From Spirochaetota bacterium (lineage in GTDB: Bacteria; Spirochaetota; UBA12135; COTS27), in the NCBI GenBank assembly GCA_013426755.1, contig AP019861.1:1075638-1139637 (forward strand): a DNA stretch of 64,000 bases, given 5' to 3'. This document shows, one piece after another, positions 56,386 to 64,000 of the stretch. Numbering within the stretch: position 1 is the stretch's first letter; each line of letters begins with the position of its first letter. The notes under the pieces were generated by a model. That model did not search any database. It worked only from the letters and a program-made list of their open reading frames with translations, and was not told where the DNA came from. The position numbers and the translations under genes were made by a program.

Positions 56386-59300
56386 ATGGATTTTGTTCAT
56401 ATTCACACACATTCTGATTATTCTTGTCTGCAGTCATTGGCGTCTGTTGCGAAATTAGTAGAGCGGTGTTCTACTTACAATATGCCTGGGATGGCTCTGA
56501 CGGATATAGGTAACCTTTACGGTGCGATGGAATTTTTTGAATTGGCTTCACGTGCTAAGATAAATCCAATTATTGGGAGTGAATTTTATATCCAGAGCAA
56601 CCATTTTAAAGAAACCAATGAGACGACTAGATTAAGTCGTGCTAAAAATAGAGGCAAAATGCGCTCTATAAACGAAGACCTCAATATGCCCTTTGGTGTT
56701 TACAGAGTCATTCTGCTAGCTGAAACAGACGAAGGGTATAAAAATCTGATACAATTGAGTACATTGTCCTATGATCAGACGATTAGAAAATTCCCAACGA
56801 TAACATTCGAGCAATTATCTAAGTATAAAGCGGGATTGATCTGTATTTCTGGCGGTAGGGGGAGCGAGCTTTTTGATACATTGAAGAGAAACAATATCGC
56901 TTCAGCAAAGACAATTGCAACGGAATATCTGCAGATCTTTGGTAAAGATCACTATTTTTTGGAGATTGAAGACCATAATCACGACAGTTATCGCGTTGTT
57001 ACGCAAGCAACGATTGAGCTCTCAGAGAAATTGCAATTGCCACTTATAGCCTGCAATGAAGTTCATTATCTAGACAAGGAGGATTGGTACAGTCACGAAG
57101 TGATGTTATGTATTGCCAATCAGCATCTTATCACCACTAAAAAGGGTATAGGAAGAAACAAACATTCTTATTTAGTAGGAACGGGCTATCATTTCAAGTC
57201 TGAACAGGAAATGGCGGTTCATTTTGAGCATGTGCCTGCAGCTCTTAAAAACACATTGCGTATCAATGATCGATGTCGCATCAATATTCGTGATAAAACG
57301 TTTCATATGCCCAAATTCACGATACCGGATGATAACGATCCAGCGACGTATATTGAGAACATTGTAGCTGCTAAGCTTAAATTGCTATTTAAGGATGAGG
57401 AAGTGCCTGATCTTTATTGGGATCGCGTTAGAGATGAGCTCGAGGTGATTAATTCTATGGGTTTTGCGGAATATTTTCTTATTGTGGCAGATATTATCAA
57501 TGCAGCTAGAGAACGTTCTATTTTAGTAGGCCCTGGTCGTGGTTCGATAGTTGGGTCTCTGGTCGGTTATGTTCTGGGCATAACTGACTTAGACCCTATT
57601 CATTACGATCTACTTTTTGAGAGATTTCTTACCAAAGGACGTGTTTCAATGCCTGATATTGACATTGATTTTCAAGATGATCGTCGTGATGAGGTTATTG
57701 AATATATTAGAATGAAATATGGCATGGAGAATACGTGTCAGATCATTACGTATGGGAGATTGAAGGCGCGAGCGGTTTTTAAGGACGTCAGTCGTGTCTT
57801 CAATATTGATTTTCAAACTTCGAATCGGCTATCTACTCTGATTAGCAGCTATGGTGCTGCGGATGATGATGGAAGTGATAGCCAGCCCCTATCTAGTTTG
57901 CAGGTCTCTTATGAAAATAGCAATGAACTTAAAAACCAGATCTTTGCTAGCGAACAGCTCAAACAGGTTTATCTGCATTCGCTCAAGCTAGAAAATCTGA
58001 TTCGGCAGACGAGCATTCATGCAGCAGGCGTTGTTATTGCGGATAAACCGCTTCACAATTACATTCCATTGACTAAAAATGAAGAAGACAGTGCGGTTTC
58101 GCAGTATGATGGTCGTTTTTTGGAGAGTCACTGTGGTCTGCTTAAAATGGATATTTTGGGATTGCGTGCGCTCAGTTTGATTCAAAATGCGGTTGCTGAG
58201 ATTAGGCGCTGTGAGAACGAGGCTCTTGATTGGCGAGAATTCCCACTTAATGACAGCCGCACGTTCCAATTTTTTACTAAGGGAATGACTGTGGGGATTT
58301 TTCAATTTGAATCTGAGGGCATGACGCGTTATTTACAGGAATTGCGACCGCATAGTGTTGAGGAACTTACGGCTATGAATGCGCTTTATCGTCCTGGTCC
58401 GCTTGCATGGATTCCTGTGTATATTGCTAGAAAGCATGGTCGTGCGCCTACTTTCCAGAACAGTGCCGATAGAGACCGCTATCTTGCGCTTGAAAAGCTG
58501 TGTGATCGGTTTGATTTGCTTAGCAAAGTTCTCGCTCCGACTAAGTATATTCCTGTTTTTCAGGAACAGATCATGCAGATCTGTCGTGTTTTTGCTGGGT
58601 TTTCACTAGCTGAAGCGGATAGCATTAGAAAGGCAATGGGGAAGAAAGATAGGAATCTCATTGCTTCATTTCGTAAAAAATTTATTGATGGGGCGATGCG
58701 GCTCAAACACAAAGAGGCGGATGCTGTTTTTCTTTATGATGAAATTATTGAAGCTTTTGCTGGTTATGGATTTAATAAATCGCACGCTGCAGGTTATGCT
58801 ATCTTAGCCTATCGTGTTGCCTATATTAAAGCGAATTTTCCTGCTTATTTTATAGCGGCTTTCTTAAATAGTGAGATTAACTCACTTCGTGAGGCTAAAA
58901 TGCGCCGTGTTTTTCAAGAATGTTCCTTCAATAAGATCACTATCCTTCCTCCTGATATTAACACAGCAACAACCTTTTTCCAAAATCGTAATGGAACCAT
59001 TAGCTTTGCTTTTAATGCCATTAAAGGTATTAGCAAGCATACGGCTCAGGCTATTGTCGCTGAGCGTGAAAAGGGTCTTTTTACCAGTTTCAGTCATTTT
59101 TTAAGCCGCATGACACGTTATGTTGAAACATTGCCTGAAGAACAGCACCGCAGCATTTTTACCAAGCAGACAGTAGAAGCCCTCATTAAAGCACAGTGCT
59201 TCGACTCCCTTTACACGCCAACATGTATTGAGAAAAATACTCCTACAAATAAACTCACAAATACTCTCACAGATACTCCTGCAGATATTCCTACAAAAGC

Positions 59301-60435
59301 TCCTGCAGATGGACATGCAAATACTTCTACAGACGCTCCTATAAAATCACGTGATACTTCTAACCAGGAAGCTACGTCTCCAATTGAAAATTCACAAGCG
59401 ATCACACCACCGACTTTGTTAAAGGTATCAGAATTGCGCGCAGATATTCTCCTCAAACTTTATGCGAGTATTCAAAGCATTATTGATACCGAGATCAATA
59501 TGTACAGAGGTGGGCAGCAGAGTTTATTTTCAGTCGCTAATGACGAGAATACAGCAGCAATCACGGCTACTTCTTCCATAACGCGCACGTCTCCTTATAT
59601 CCTAGAAGCACAAGTACTTAAAAAGCTAAAATTAGCCACTCCTAGTCGTAAAGACGTTCTTAAAACACTAGAAAAAGAGATTCTGGCATTTAATTTTCGT
59701 GAAGACCCTACCCTGAAATACACACAAGTGTTTAAAGAACTGACCAATTTTGATGCCAGTTTGCCTAGTTCGTGGACTGAAAACAAGGCGTTAACATTGG
59801 CAGGTATTTTGGAAGAGGTCATGATCCGCTTCACTAAAAAAAACAACGAAGAAATGAGCATTTTAAAGGTTAACAATGGACTGAGAGTCTTTGAATGCGT
59901 CTGTTTCCCTAAAACATGGGCAGAATTGAAAAATATGACGCAACCCAATCCAAGCACACCACCACAGCACAAAAAAACCGACCAGTCACCAGTAGCTACA
60001 CCAGTAGCTACGCTTGTTTTAGATATGCCTATAAAAATAATGGGATTCTTTAAAAAAAATTACAATCGTAACGATATATTGTCTATTGTAGTCAATAAAA
60101 TAACCCCCATCACTACCGAAGACGAAAAGCAAGCAAATCGCAACGATAAAACCCAGCAATCCAATCATACAACCCATTCCACTCAGCGACTAGAAAAACT
60201 TATTATTACATTCACAGGTGAAGTCAGCGCTGATACACTCACTTCTATCAAACAACTTTTAGAAGAGTCCCCTAAGGGCAATCTCAAAGTGTATCTGGTG
60301 ATGAAAGAAACACATCATGCTATGGCTAGACGCCAGACCCTCTTCTTAGGCAATACAATTAGTGTCCAGTTGACCGAAACATTACGGGCTAAACTTAGAA
60401 AAATAGATGCAGTCACCAATGTCGAACTTTGTTAG
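56386..60435 (+). CDS. dnaE: DNA polymerase III alpha subunit
   Basis: Replicative polymerase, 1349 residues from the ATG at 56386. A TTG 30 bases earlier is open, but AAGGGA ten bases before the ATG and the family start FVHIHTHSDYS favour the ATG. The PHP domain comes first: the HxH pair is kept, but the TDHGN motif reads TDIGN, so the metal site is partly lost. The palm shows GPGRGSIVGSLVGYVLGITD, the catalytic aspartates in MPDIDIDFQDD and the third in KMDILGLRAL. TYGRLKARAVFKDVSRVF and AAGVVIADKPL follow, then the fingers text and KSHAAGYAILAYRVAYIKANFP. A Thr/Ala/Pro-rich insert (residues about 943-1005) with degenerate repeats splits the C-terminal part from the helix-hairpin-helix region; a second Gln/Asn-rich insert lies near 1250. 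Confidence 0.95.
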   Translation: MDFVHIHTHSDYSCLQSLASVAKLVERCSTYNMPGMALTDIGNLYGAMEFFELASRAKINPIIGSEFYIQSNHFKETNETTRLSRAKNRGKMRSINEDLNMPFGVYRVILLAETDEGYKNLIQLSTLSYDQTIRKFPTITFEQLSKYKAGLICISGGRGSELFDTLKRNNIASAKTIATEYLQIFGKDHYFLEIEDHNHDSYRVVTQATIELSEKLQLPLIACNEVHYLDKEDWYSHEVMLCIANQHLITTKKGIGRNKHSYLVGTGYHFKSEQEMAVHFEHVPAALKNTLRINDRCRINIRDKTFHMPKFTIPDDNDPATYIENIVAAKLKLLFKDEEVPDLYWDRVRDELEVINSMGFAEYFLIVADIINAARERSILVGPGRGSIVGSLVGYVLGITDLDPIHYDLLFERFLTKGRVSMPDIDIDFQDDRRDEVIEYIRMKYGMENTCQIITYGRLKARAVFKDVSRVFNIDFQTSNRLSTLISSYGAADDDGSDSQPLSSLQVSYENSNELKNQIFASEQLKQVYLHSLKLENLIRQTSIHAAGVVIADKPLHNYIPLTKNEEDSAVSQYDGRFLESHCGLLKMDILGLRALSLIQNAVAEIRRCENEALDWREFPLNDSRTFQFFTKGMTVGIFQFESEGMTRYLQELRPHSVEELTAMNALYRPGPLAWIPVYIARKHGRAPTFQNSADRDRYLALEKLCDRFDLLSKVLAPTKYIPVFQEQIMQICRVFAGFSLAEADSIRKAMGKKDRNLIASFRKKFIDGAMRLKHKEADAVFLYDEIIEAFAGYGFNKSHAAGYAILAYRVAYIKANFPAYFIAAFLNSEINSLREAKMRRVFQECSFNKITILPPDINTATTFFQNRNGTISFAFNAIKGISKHTAQAIVAEREKGLFTSFSHFLSRMTRYVETLPEEQHRSIFTKQTVEALIKAQCFDSLYTPTCIEKNTPTNKLTNTLTDTPADIPTKAPADGHANTSTDAPIKSRDTSNQEATSPIENSQAITPPTLLKVSELRADILLKLYASIQSIIDTEINMYRGGQQSLFSVANDENTAAITATSSITRTSPYILEAQVLKKLKLATPSRKDVLKTLEKEILAFNFREDPTLKYTQVFKELTNFDASLPSSWTENKALTLAGILEEVMIRFTKKNNEEMSILKVNNGLRVFECVCFPKTWAELKNMTQPNPSTPPQHKKTDQSPVATPVATLVLDMPIKIMGFFKKNYNRNDILSIVVNKITPITTEDEKQANRNDKTQQSNHTTHSTQRLEKLIITFTGEVSADTLTSIKQLLEESPKGNLKVYLVMKETHHAMARRQTLFLGNTISVQLTETLRAKLRKIDAVTNVELC

Positions 60436-60669
60436 CACTTTGAATGGACGACTCTTCTAGTAAAAGAACACATGTTCCAATAAGCAATCAATCCAATAAG
60501 CAATCAATAATAGACAGTAAGGGGTTTCATAAGCGATGAGTCACTTCATTGTCTTTATAAATGGCGTAGGTAAATGGTGTAGACGGTGATAGGTTTAGTC
60601 ATTGAGACAGTTTTTAATGGCTTAATGAGGCTAAATTGAGGCTAAATCTATTTAGTATTTTTTTTGTTA

Positions 60670-61191
60670 TTAACTCTGTGTTTTTTGTGTGAGGAGCAGT
60701 AAATTACATTTAGCGAATAAATCTGCATCGGAATACGGTTTTCCTAAGTATCCAAAAAATCCGTGCTCAAGTAGACGATGGGTCGTCTCACTGTCGTTAT
60801 AAGCTGTGCAGGCAATGATAGGTTTAGTTGCTGAGATAGTTTTGAATTTCTTAATGAGGTCAAAACCATTGATATCTGGTAGCATAATATCCATAAACAC
60901 TCCGCTAAGCTGTAGGAGGTATTTACGGTAGCATGCAAGGGCACTTGCTCCGTCCTTAGCAATAATGAAGTGACTCTTCGTGTACTTTTTTAGCATGAGT
61001 TTTAGCATATCTATTCCAATCACTTCATCTTCTATGATAAGAATAAAGGGATTAGCTGCTGGCGTTGTTTTTATGATGATTAGATCGTTGTCGCTTTGAA
61101 GCCCTTCATAAGTATTCGCATCAGGTGAGATATGACGGGATCGAGTAGGCGTCTGTTCTAGTGTTTGATCTAGAGAACGAGGTGTTTTCAT
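60670..61191 (-). CDS. Single-domain response regulator
   Basis: CheY-like receiver of 173 residues with no output domain. All key residues are present: the acidic pair Glu54/Asp55 in LIIEDE, phospho-acceptor Asp101 in VFMDIMLPDINGFDLIKKF, Thr129 in ACTAYND and Lys151 in YLGKPYSDADL. The first 45 residues form an unstructured Thr/Ser/Asp-rich leader. It follows, on the same strand with a 170-bp gap, a histidine-kinase-like gene, which is the natural partner. The output probably runs through protein contact. Confidence 0.92.
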   Translation of the reverse strand: MKTPRSLDQTLEQTPTRSRHISPDANTYEGLQSDNDLIIIKTTPAANPFILIIEDEVIGIDMLKLMLKKYTKSHFIIAKDGASALACYRKYLLQLSGVFMDIMLPDINGFDLIKKFKTISATKPIIACTAYNDSETTHRLLEHGFFGYLGKPYSDADLFAKCNLLLLTQKTQS

Positions 61192-61361
61192 GTCGATATG
61201 AGGTTACTAATTTCAATGATGATTTTTTAAAGCTACGCGGTTTCATAAAGATTTTAGTAAATAGTGTATTGATTGGGTGGTGAGCTATTTTGTAAAGGAG
61301 TTTTAGAGCGCACTGTACTGCATTGCACTGCATTATATTGTATTGATGGCGTGGTAAAAAA

Positions 61362-62243
61362 TCAAATTTTCTGTGGAAATGTTAAAATCTTAGGAATAGT
61401 AACCGTCAATTCTAGCGACTCGGTCTCCTTAGCTAAGCGGACATGCCCGTGCATTTTAGCAATATTCTGTGTTAATAGTGAGAAATTAGGTGAGTGAGAT
61501 TGATTGGAAGTGTTGTTAGTATAAGAATAGTTTCGTATGGGCGCGTGAGAGGGACAGGGCCTATGCGGTATTTCTGAGGGAGCTTTGCTTTTACCAATGA
61601 TTTCAAATACAATCTGTTCTTCTTGTGCTACGATAGTTAAATGCACATCACCTGCTTTAAACAGACTACAAATATAAATCATTGTATAGGTGAGAGTTTG
61701 TGTGAGCAGGCGTTCGTCATTAATGATGGTAGGTTTTTTGTGCTCCTCGTTTAGATAATTTTTAGTGATGGTTAGATTAAGGGGGCTATTTTTAATGAAG
61801 TGATGAGTGGTTGTGGCTATTTTATGAGCGACGTGCTCTAATTCAAAAGCGGTCAATTTAAGGTCTTCATAAAAACTAGTTGTCGTGATGAATTCTAATA
61901 GCGTATTAAATATTTCCAGAATCCGATGCCCGCTTGTGTGAATGAGTTCTAGTCCTTTGATAAGGTCTTCGTTGGCGGTTTGGTCTGTCTGGGGCAGAGA
62001 TTTCTGCAGTGGGGTCTTAGGAACTGAGGATGAAGGGATTGAATTTTGTTTCAATTCCTTCTCATAGGGTAATTTGCTAATATTCTCGGTGAGTAATTTT
62101 GTGATATTGACAATACTACTGATGGGTGAGCGTATTTCATGATTGGTTATGTGCATGAAAACGTGTTTGAGCCGTGTCTCAATTTCTAATGCCGTTACGA
62201 TTTGTTCGGCGGATAAATTCTTACTGTCCGTACTGGCTTTCAT
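61362..62243 (-). CDS. Histidine-kinase-like protein with degenerate ATPase domain
   Basis: A HisKA dimerisation domain is clear: FMHITNHEIRSPISSIVNIT with His35 in the HExRxP box, then a helical hairpin. The following region resembles a HATPase_c domain in length and order but lacks its ATP-binding residues. Where the N-box Asn is expected the text is LTYTMIYICSLFKAGDVHLTI; the DxGxG box is replaced by EIIGKSKAPSEIP; only the late NFSLLTQNIAKMHGHVRLAK...LTVTIP matches the G-box/final-strand region. There is no sensor or membrane segment in the 293 residues. It may be a phosphotransfer or pseudokinase protein that passes phosphate to, or takes it from, the receiver just downstream. A fast-diverging but active kinase is the alternative. 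Confidence 0.75.
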   Translation of the reverse strand: MKASTDSKNLSAEQIVTALEIETRLKHVFMHITNHEIRSPISSIVNITKLLTENISKLPYEKELKQNSIPSSSVPKTPLQKSLPQTDQTANEDLIKGLELIHTSGHRILEIFNTLLEFITTTSFYEDLKLTAFELEHVAHKIATTTHHFIKNSPLNLTITKNYLNEEHKKPTIINDERLLTQTLTYTMIYICSLFKAGDVHLTIVAQEEQIVFEIIGKSKAPSEIPHRPCPSHAPIRNYSYTNNTSNQSHSPNFSLLTQNIAKMHGHVRLAKETESLELTVTIPKILTFPQKI

Positions 62244-62542
62244 AAGGTCTAACCGTATGGCTACCTATGTTTATGCACTCAATCGCTTTATTATCATGAA
62301 GTTATTGAGTATTCTTTCTATTAAAGAATCTTTAATTGTGTAAAAAACCATACGGATAGTATCAATTTATCCAGTTATTTTTGTATTTAATGGTATGATT
62401 AGAGCAGTTATACGGGTCTAATTCTACGGGTCTGATTTTACGGGCATAAAAAGATCACGTTATAAGAAATGTTTTCGTAAAACTTTAAAGCTTTAAATCT
62501 TAGATAACAAGTGTATAAAGGTATTTTTCTAAGGAAGATTAA
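62244..62542. other. Divergent gap between kinase-like gene and conserved hypothetical
   Basis: 299 bp, AT-rich, with a doubled TTCTACGGGTCT/TTTTACGGGCAT near 62422-62447. TATGAT at 62394-62399 could be a -10 for the rightward gene. No gene. Confidence 0.4.
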
Positions 62543-63064
62543 ATGGAGTCGTTAAAGATGGAAGCTAAATTACGCACCTTTCCCGCTACAGCGGGTGTTT
62601 GGTTATTTCCTTTTGCTAGAGAATTGTCTGAGGCAGAATGTGCTACTTGTCATGCAGAGCTCTCGCGTTTCTTAAAGACATGGAAAAGTCATCAAAAACC
62701 CATTTATGCCAAACAGCAATTTAAATGGCAGACACTACTTGTGGTTATAACTCAATGTCCGCATACCGAAGTCGGCGGCTGCGCTAAAGATGAACTTATT
62801 CGTGAGGTAAAAGCGACCGCGTTACGGCTAGGTTGTCCGCTTGTTCCCAATCTAAACATTGTTTACAAGGACATTAAGACAGGAAAAATTAAAAATCTGG
62901 CGCGTGAAACAATTACAAAAGCCATTGCCAGTGGAGACCTTACACCTAAAACGCCTATTTTACATAAAGAACTCGTTACGTGGGGTGATTTCACTGAGAA
63001 ACTCTTTATTCCAGCAGGTGAGTACTGGATAAAGTCATATTTTAAATTGCCTGCTACTCAGTGA
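62543..63064 (+). CDS. Conserved hypothetical protein (FLxxWxSHxxP family)
   Basis: 173-residue soluble protein, no signal or TM segment. The layout resembles a small conserved family best known from Bacteroidota, often mislabelled as ABC transporter ATPase: VWLFPFARELSEAE start, then LSRFLKTWKSHQKPIYA, a hydrophobic strand QTLLVVITQ, a GC-containing turn (PHTEVGGCAKDELIREVKAT), GCPLVPNLNIVYKD and LARETITKAIASGDLTPKT. There is no nucleotide-binding motif, so the ABC label does not apply. Function is unknown. AAGGAAG seven bases before the ATG supports the start. Convergent with the polyprenyl synthase gene. Confidence 0.75.
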   Translation: MESLKMEAKLRTFPATAGVWLFPFARELSEAECATCHAELSRFLKTWKSHQKPIYAKQQFKWQTLLVVITQCPHTEVGGCAKDELIREVKATALRLGCPLVPNLNIVYKDIKTGKIKNLARETITKAIASGDLTPKTPILHKELVTWGDFTEKLFIPAGEYWIKSYFKLPATQ

Positions 63065-63126
63065 TTGCTAGGAAAAGTAAGTATCTTGCAGAAATTAATG
63101 CTCTACGAGAATCAATATCCTGTAGT

Positions 63127-63141
63127 ACGGCGCTGCGCCGT
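63127..63141 (+). terminator. GC-rich hairpin between convergent genes
   Basis: ACGGCG-CTG-CGCCGT followed by CTTTG. It is the only GC-rich hairpin in an AT-rich spacer, 62 bases after the hypothetical gene's stop. The T-run is short, so termination efficiency is uncertain. Confidence 0.4.
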
Positions 63142-63220
63142 CTTTGTAGCTATCGTATAAAAATAGGACAAAATAGGACAATTGAGTGAGTCGTTGCTAA
63201 TAGTAATGAGTCAATGTTCA

Positions 63221-64000
63221 TTATTGTTTGCGTTCGTGAATATAGCGGGCTAATCCTTTTAGCGGTGAGGGGTCAATGAGAATAGGTGGATGGGTGTTTG
63301 GAAAAGTTTTACTAGCGAGTGTGCTCACGTCGTCTAGGGCTTTTTGTGCCCTGGCAATGAGACTAGCGGAATGATCGTAGGCTTCTGCTACGGACATGAA
63401 AGTGAGATAGGTTGTTTTTTTATTGGTAAGGTCTGCTTTAGCGGGTTTACCTAAGGTTTGACTTACCTGTGTGGTGTCTAAAATATCGTCGATGATCTGA
63501 AAAGCTAGCCCAATGGAGTTCGCATAGGTCTTAAGCAGGGGAATAAATGCGGACAGATTGCAGAGAACTGCTGGTACGAGTAAAGCCGCTTCAATGATTT
63601 TTCCTGTTTTTAAGAGGTGAAGGTCTTTTATTTCTTGTGAGGAAATAGAGCGTGTTTCTGCTTCGAGATCATAGACCTGTCCTGCTATCATGCCTTCGAA
63701 TCCTGCTGCAGAACTTATCAAAGCAAGGACACCTGCAGTATTGAAATGTCCTAATTTTAATTCAATCATAACATCAGCTATGATTTTAAATGCAGCAGTA
63801 AGCAGGCTGTCTCCTGCTAAAATAGCATCCGCTTCACTAAAAACAATATGTGCGGTTGGATGATTGCGTCTAAGTGAGGCATTATCCATCGCAGGGAGGT
63901 CATCGTGAACAAGTGAATACGTGTGGATGAATTCAATACTCAAAGCGAGCATCAATACATTTTTTTCTAAGAGTGCTGCTGTGGGCAGGGTATTGGGTGA
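63221..64000 (-). CDS. ispA: Polyprenyl diphosphate synthase, N-terminus outside window
   Basis: Short-chain trans-prenyltransferase (farnesyl/geranylgeranyl diphosphate synthase) for isoprenoid precursors of undecaprenyl phosphate and quinones. The frame is open to base 64000, so the first 30-40 residues lie beyond the window; an internal TTG/ATG near 63955 is not the start. The first Asp-rich motif is in HTYSLVHDDLPAMDN, the second in QIIDDILDTT, and GQVYDLEAE and LLKTGKIIEAALLVPAVL are family text. GKPAKADLTNKKTTYLT closes the active site. DDx4D with this spacing fits the IspA type; chain length cannot be settled. Confidence 0.9.
   Translation of the reverse strand, partial: SPNTLPTAALLEKNVLMLALSIEFIHTYSLVHDDLPAMDNASLRRNHPTAHIVFSEADAILAGDSLLTAAFKIIADVMIELKLGHFNTAGVLALISSAAGFEGMIAGQVYDLEAETRSISSQEIKDLHLLKTGKIIEAALLVPAVLCNLSAFIPLLKTYANSIGLAFQIIDDILDTTQVSQTLGKPAKADLTNKKTTYLTFMSVAEAYDHSASLIARAQKALDDVSTLASKTFPNTHPPILIDPSPLKGLARYIHERKQ

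Overview
The window is AT-rich, with long non-coding gaps and 32 protein genes or gene parts plus one tRNA. It looks like a didermal (Gram-negative type) bacterium. A spirochaete is the best guess: the lptC - giant OstA/LptA - lptB - rpoN order, a IleS that appears to be of the eukaryote-like type, the mix of outer-membrane genes and the AT-rich, loosely packed layout all fit. No rRNA or flagellar core operon is present to prove it. Start codons are often TTG or GTG in the longest reading frames, and Shine-Dalgarno sites are weak. I therefore moved several starts to internal ATG/GTG codons where a signal peptide or family alignment supports it.

Layout. (1) 1-16.2 kb, all transcribed leftward: four paralogous RND efflux permeases (one cut by the window edge) and two TolC-like outer-membrane factors, arranged as tolC-RND, tolC-RND, (tolC remnant?)-RND, RND. 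No periplasmic adaptor gene is visible. (2) 16.8-18.8 kb, rightward: a cytidylate-kinase-like P-loop protein with a novel tail, and S-adenosylmethionine decarboxylase. (3) 19-26 kb, leftward: rpoN, lptB, a giant 1.1-kaa OstA/LptA repeat protein and lptC, forming a lipopolysaccharide/glycolipid export block. (4) 26.7-31.8 kb, leftward: a PLP aminotransferase and ileS. (5) 33-35 kb, rightward: two exported methionine sulfoxide reductases, MsrB and MsrA. (6) 35-39.7 kb, leftward: two GT4 glycosyltransferases and a CHAT-like (caspase-fold) protein. (7) 40-45.7 kb, rightward: a TonB-dependent receptor, MurG with a long basic tail, and a NAGS-type acetyltransferase. (8) 45.7-52.8 kb, leftward: aldo/keto reductase, a CUT1 sugar ABC importer (ATPase, two permeases, binding lipoprotein) and a YbiU/DUF1479-type Fe(II) dioxygenase, probably one catabolic unit with an internal RNA hairpin. 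(9) 53.6-64 kb: tRNA-Val(GAC), a FlgH-like envelope protein, DnaE, a response regulator with a degenerate histidine kinase, a conserved hypothetical and a polyprenyl diphosphate synthase cut by the window edge.

Most gaps carry short tandem repeats, each with its own unit (10, 14, 15, 16, 18, about 29, 43, 44 bp). Some repeats enter coding sequence: a Cys/His run in the receptor signal peptide, a duplicated hexapeptide in RpoN, and a Thr/Ala/Pro insert in DnaE. The most interesting items for follow-up are the adaptor-less RND array with its duplicated promoter module, the giant OstA protein, the CHAT-like protein, the degenerate kinase/receiver pair and the FlgH-like protein.
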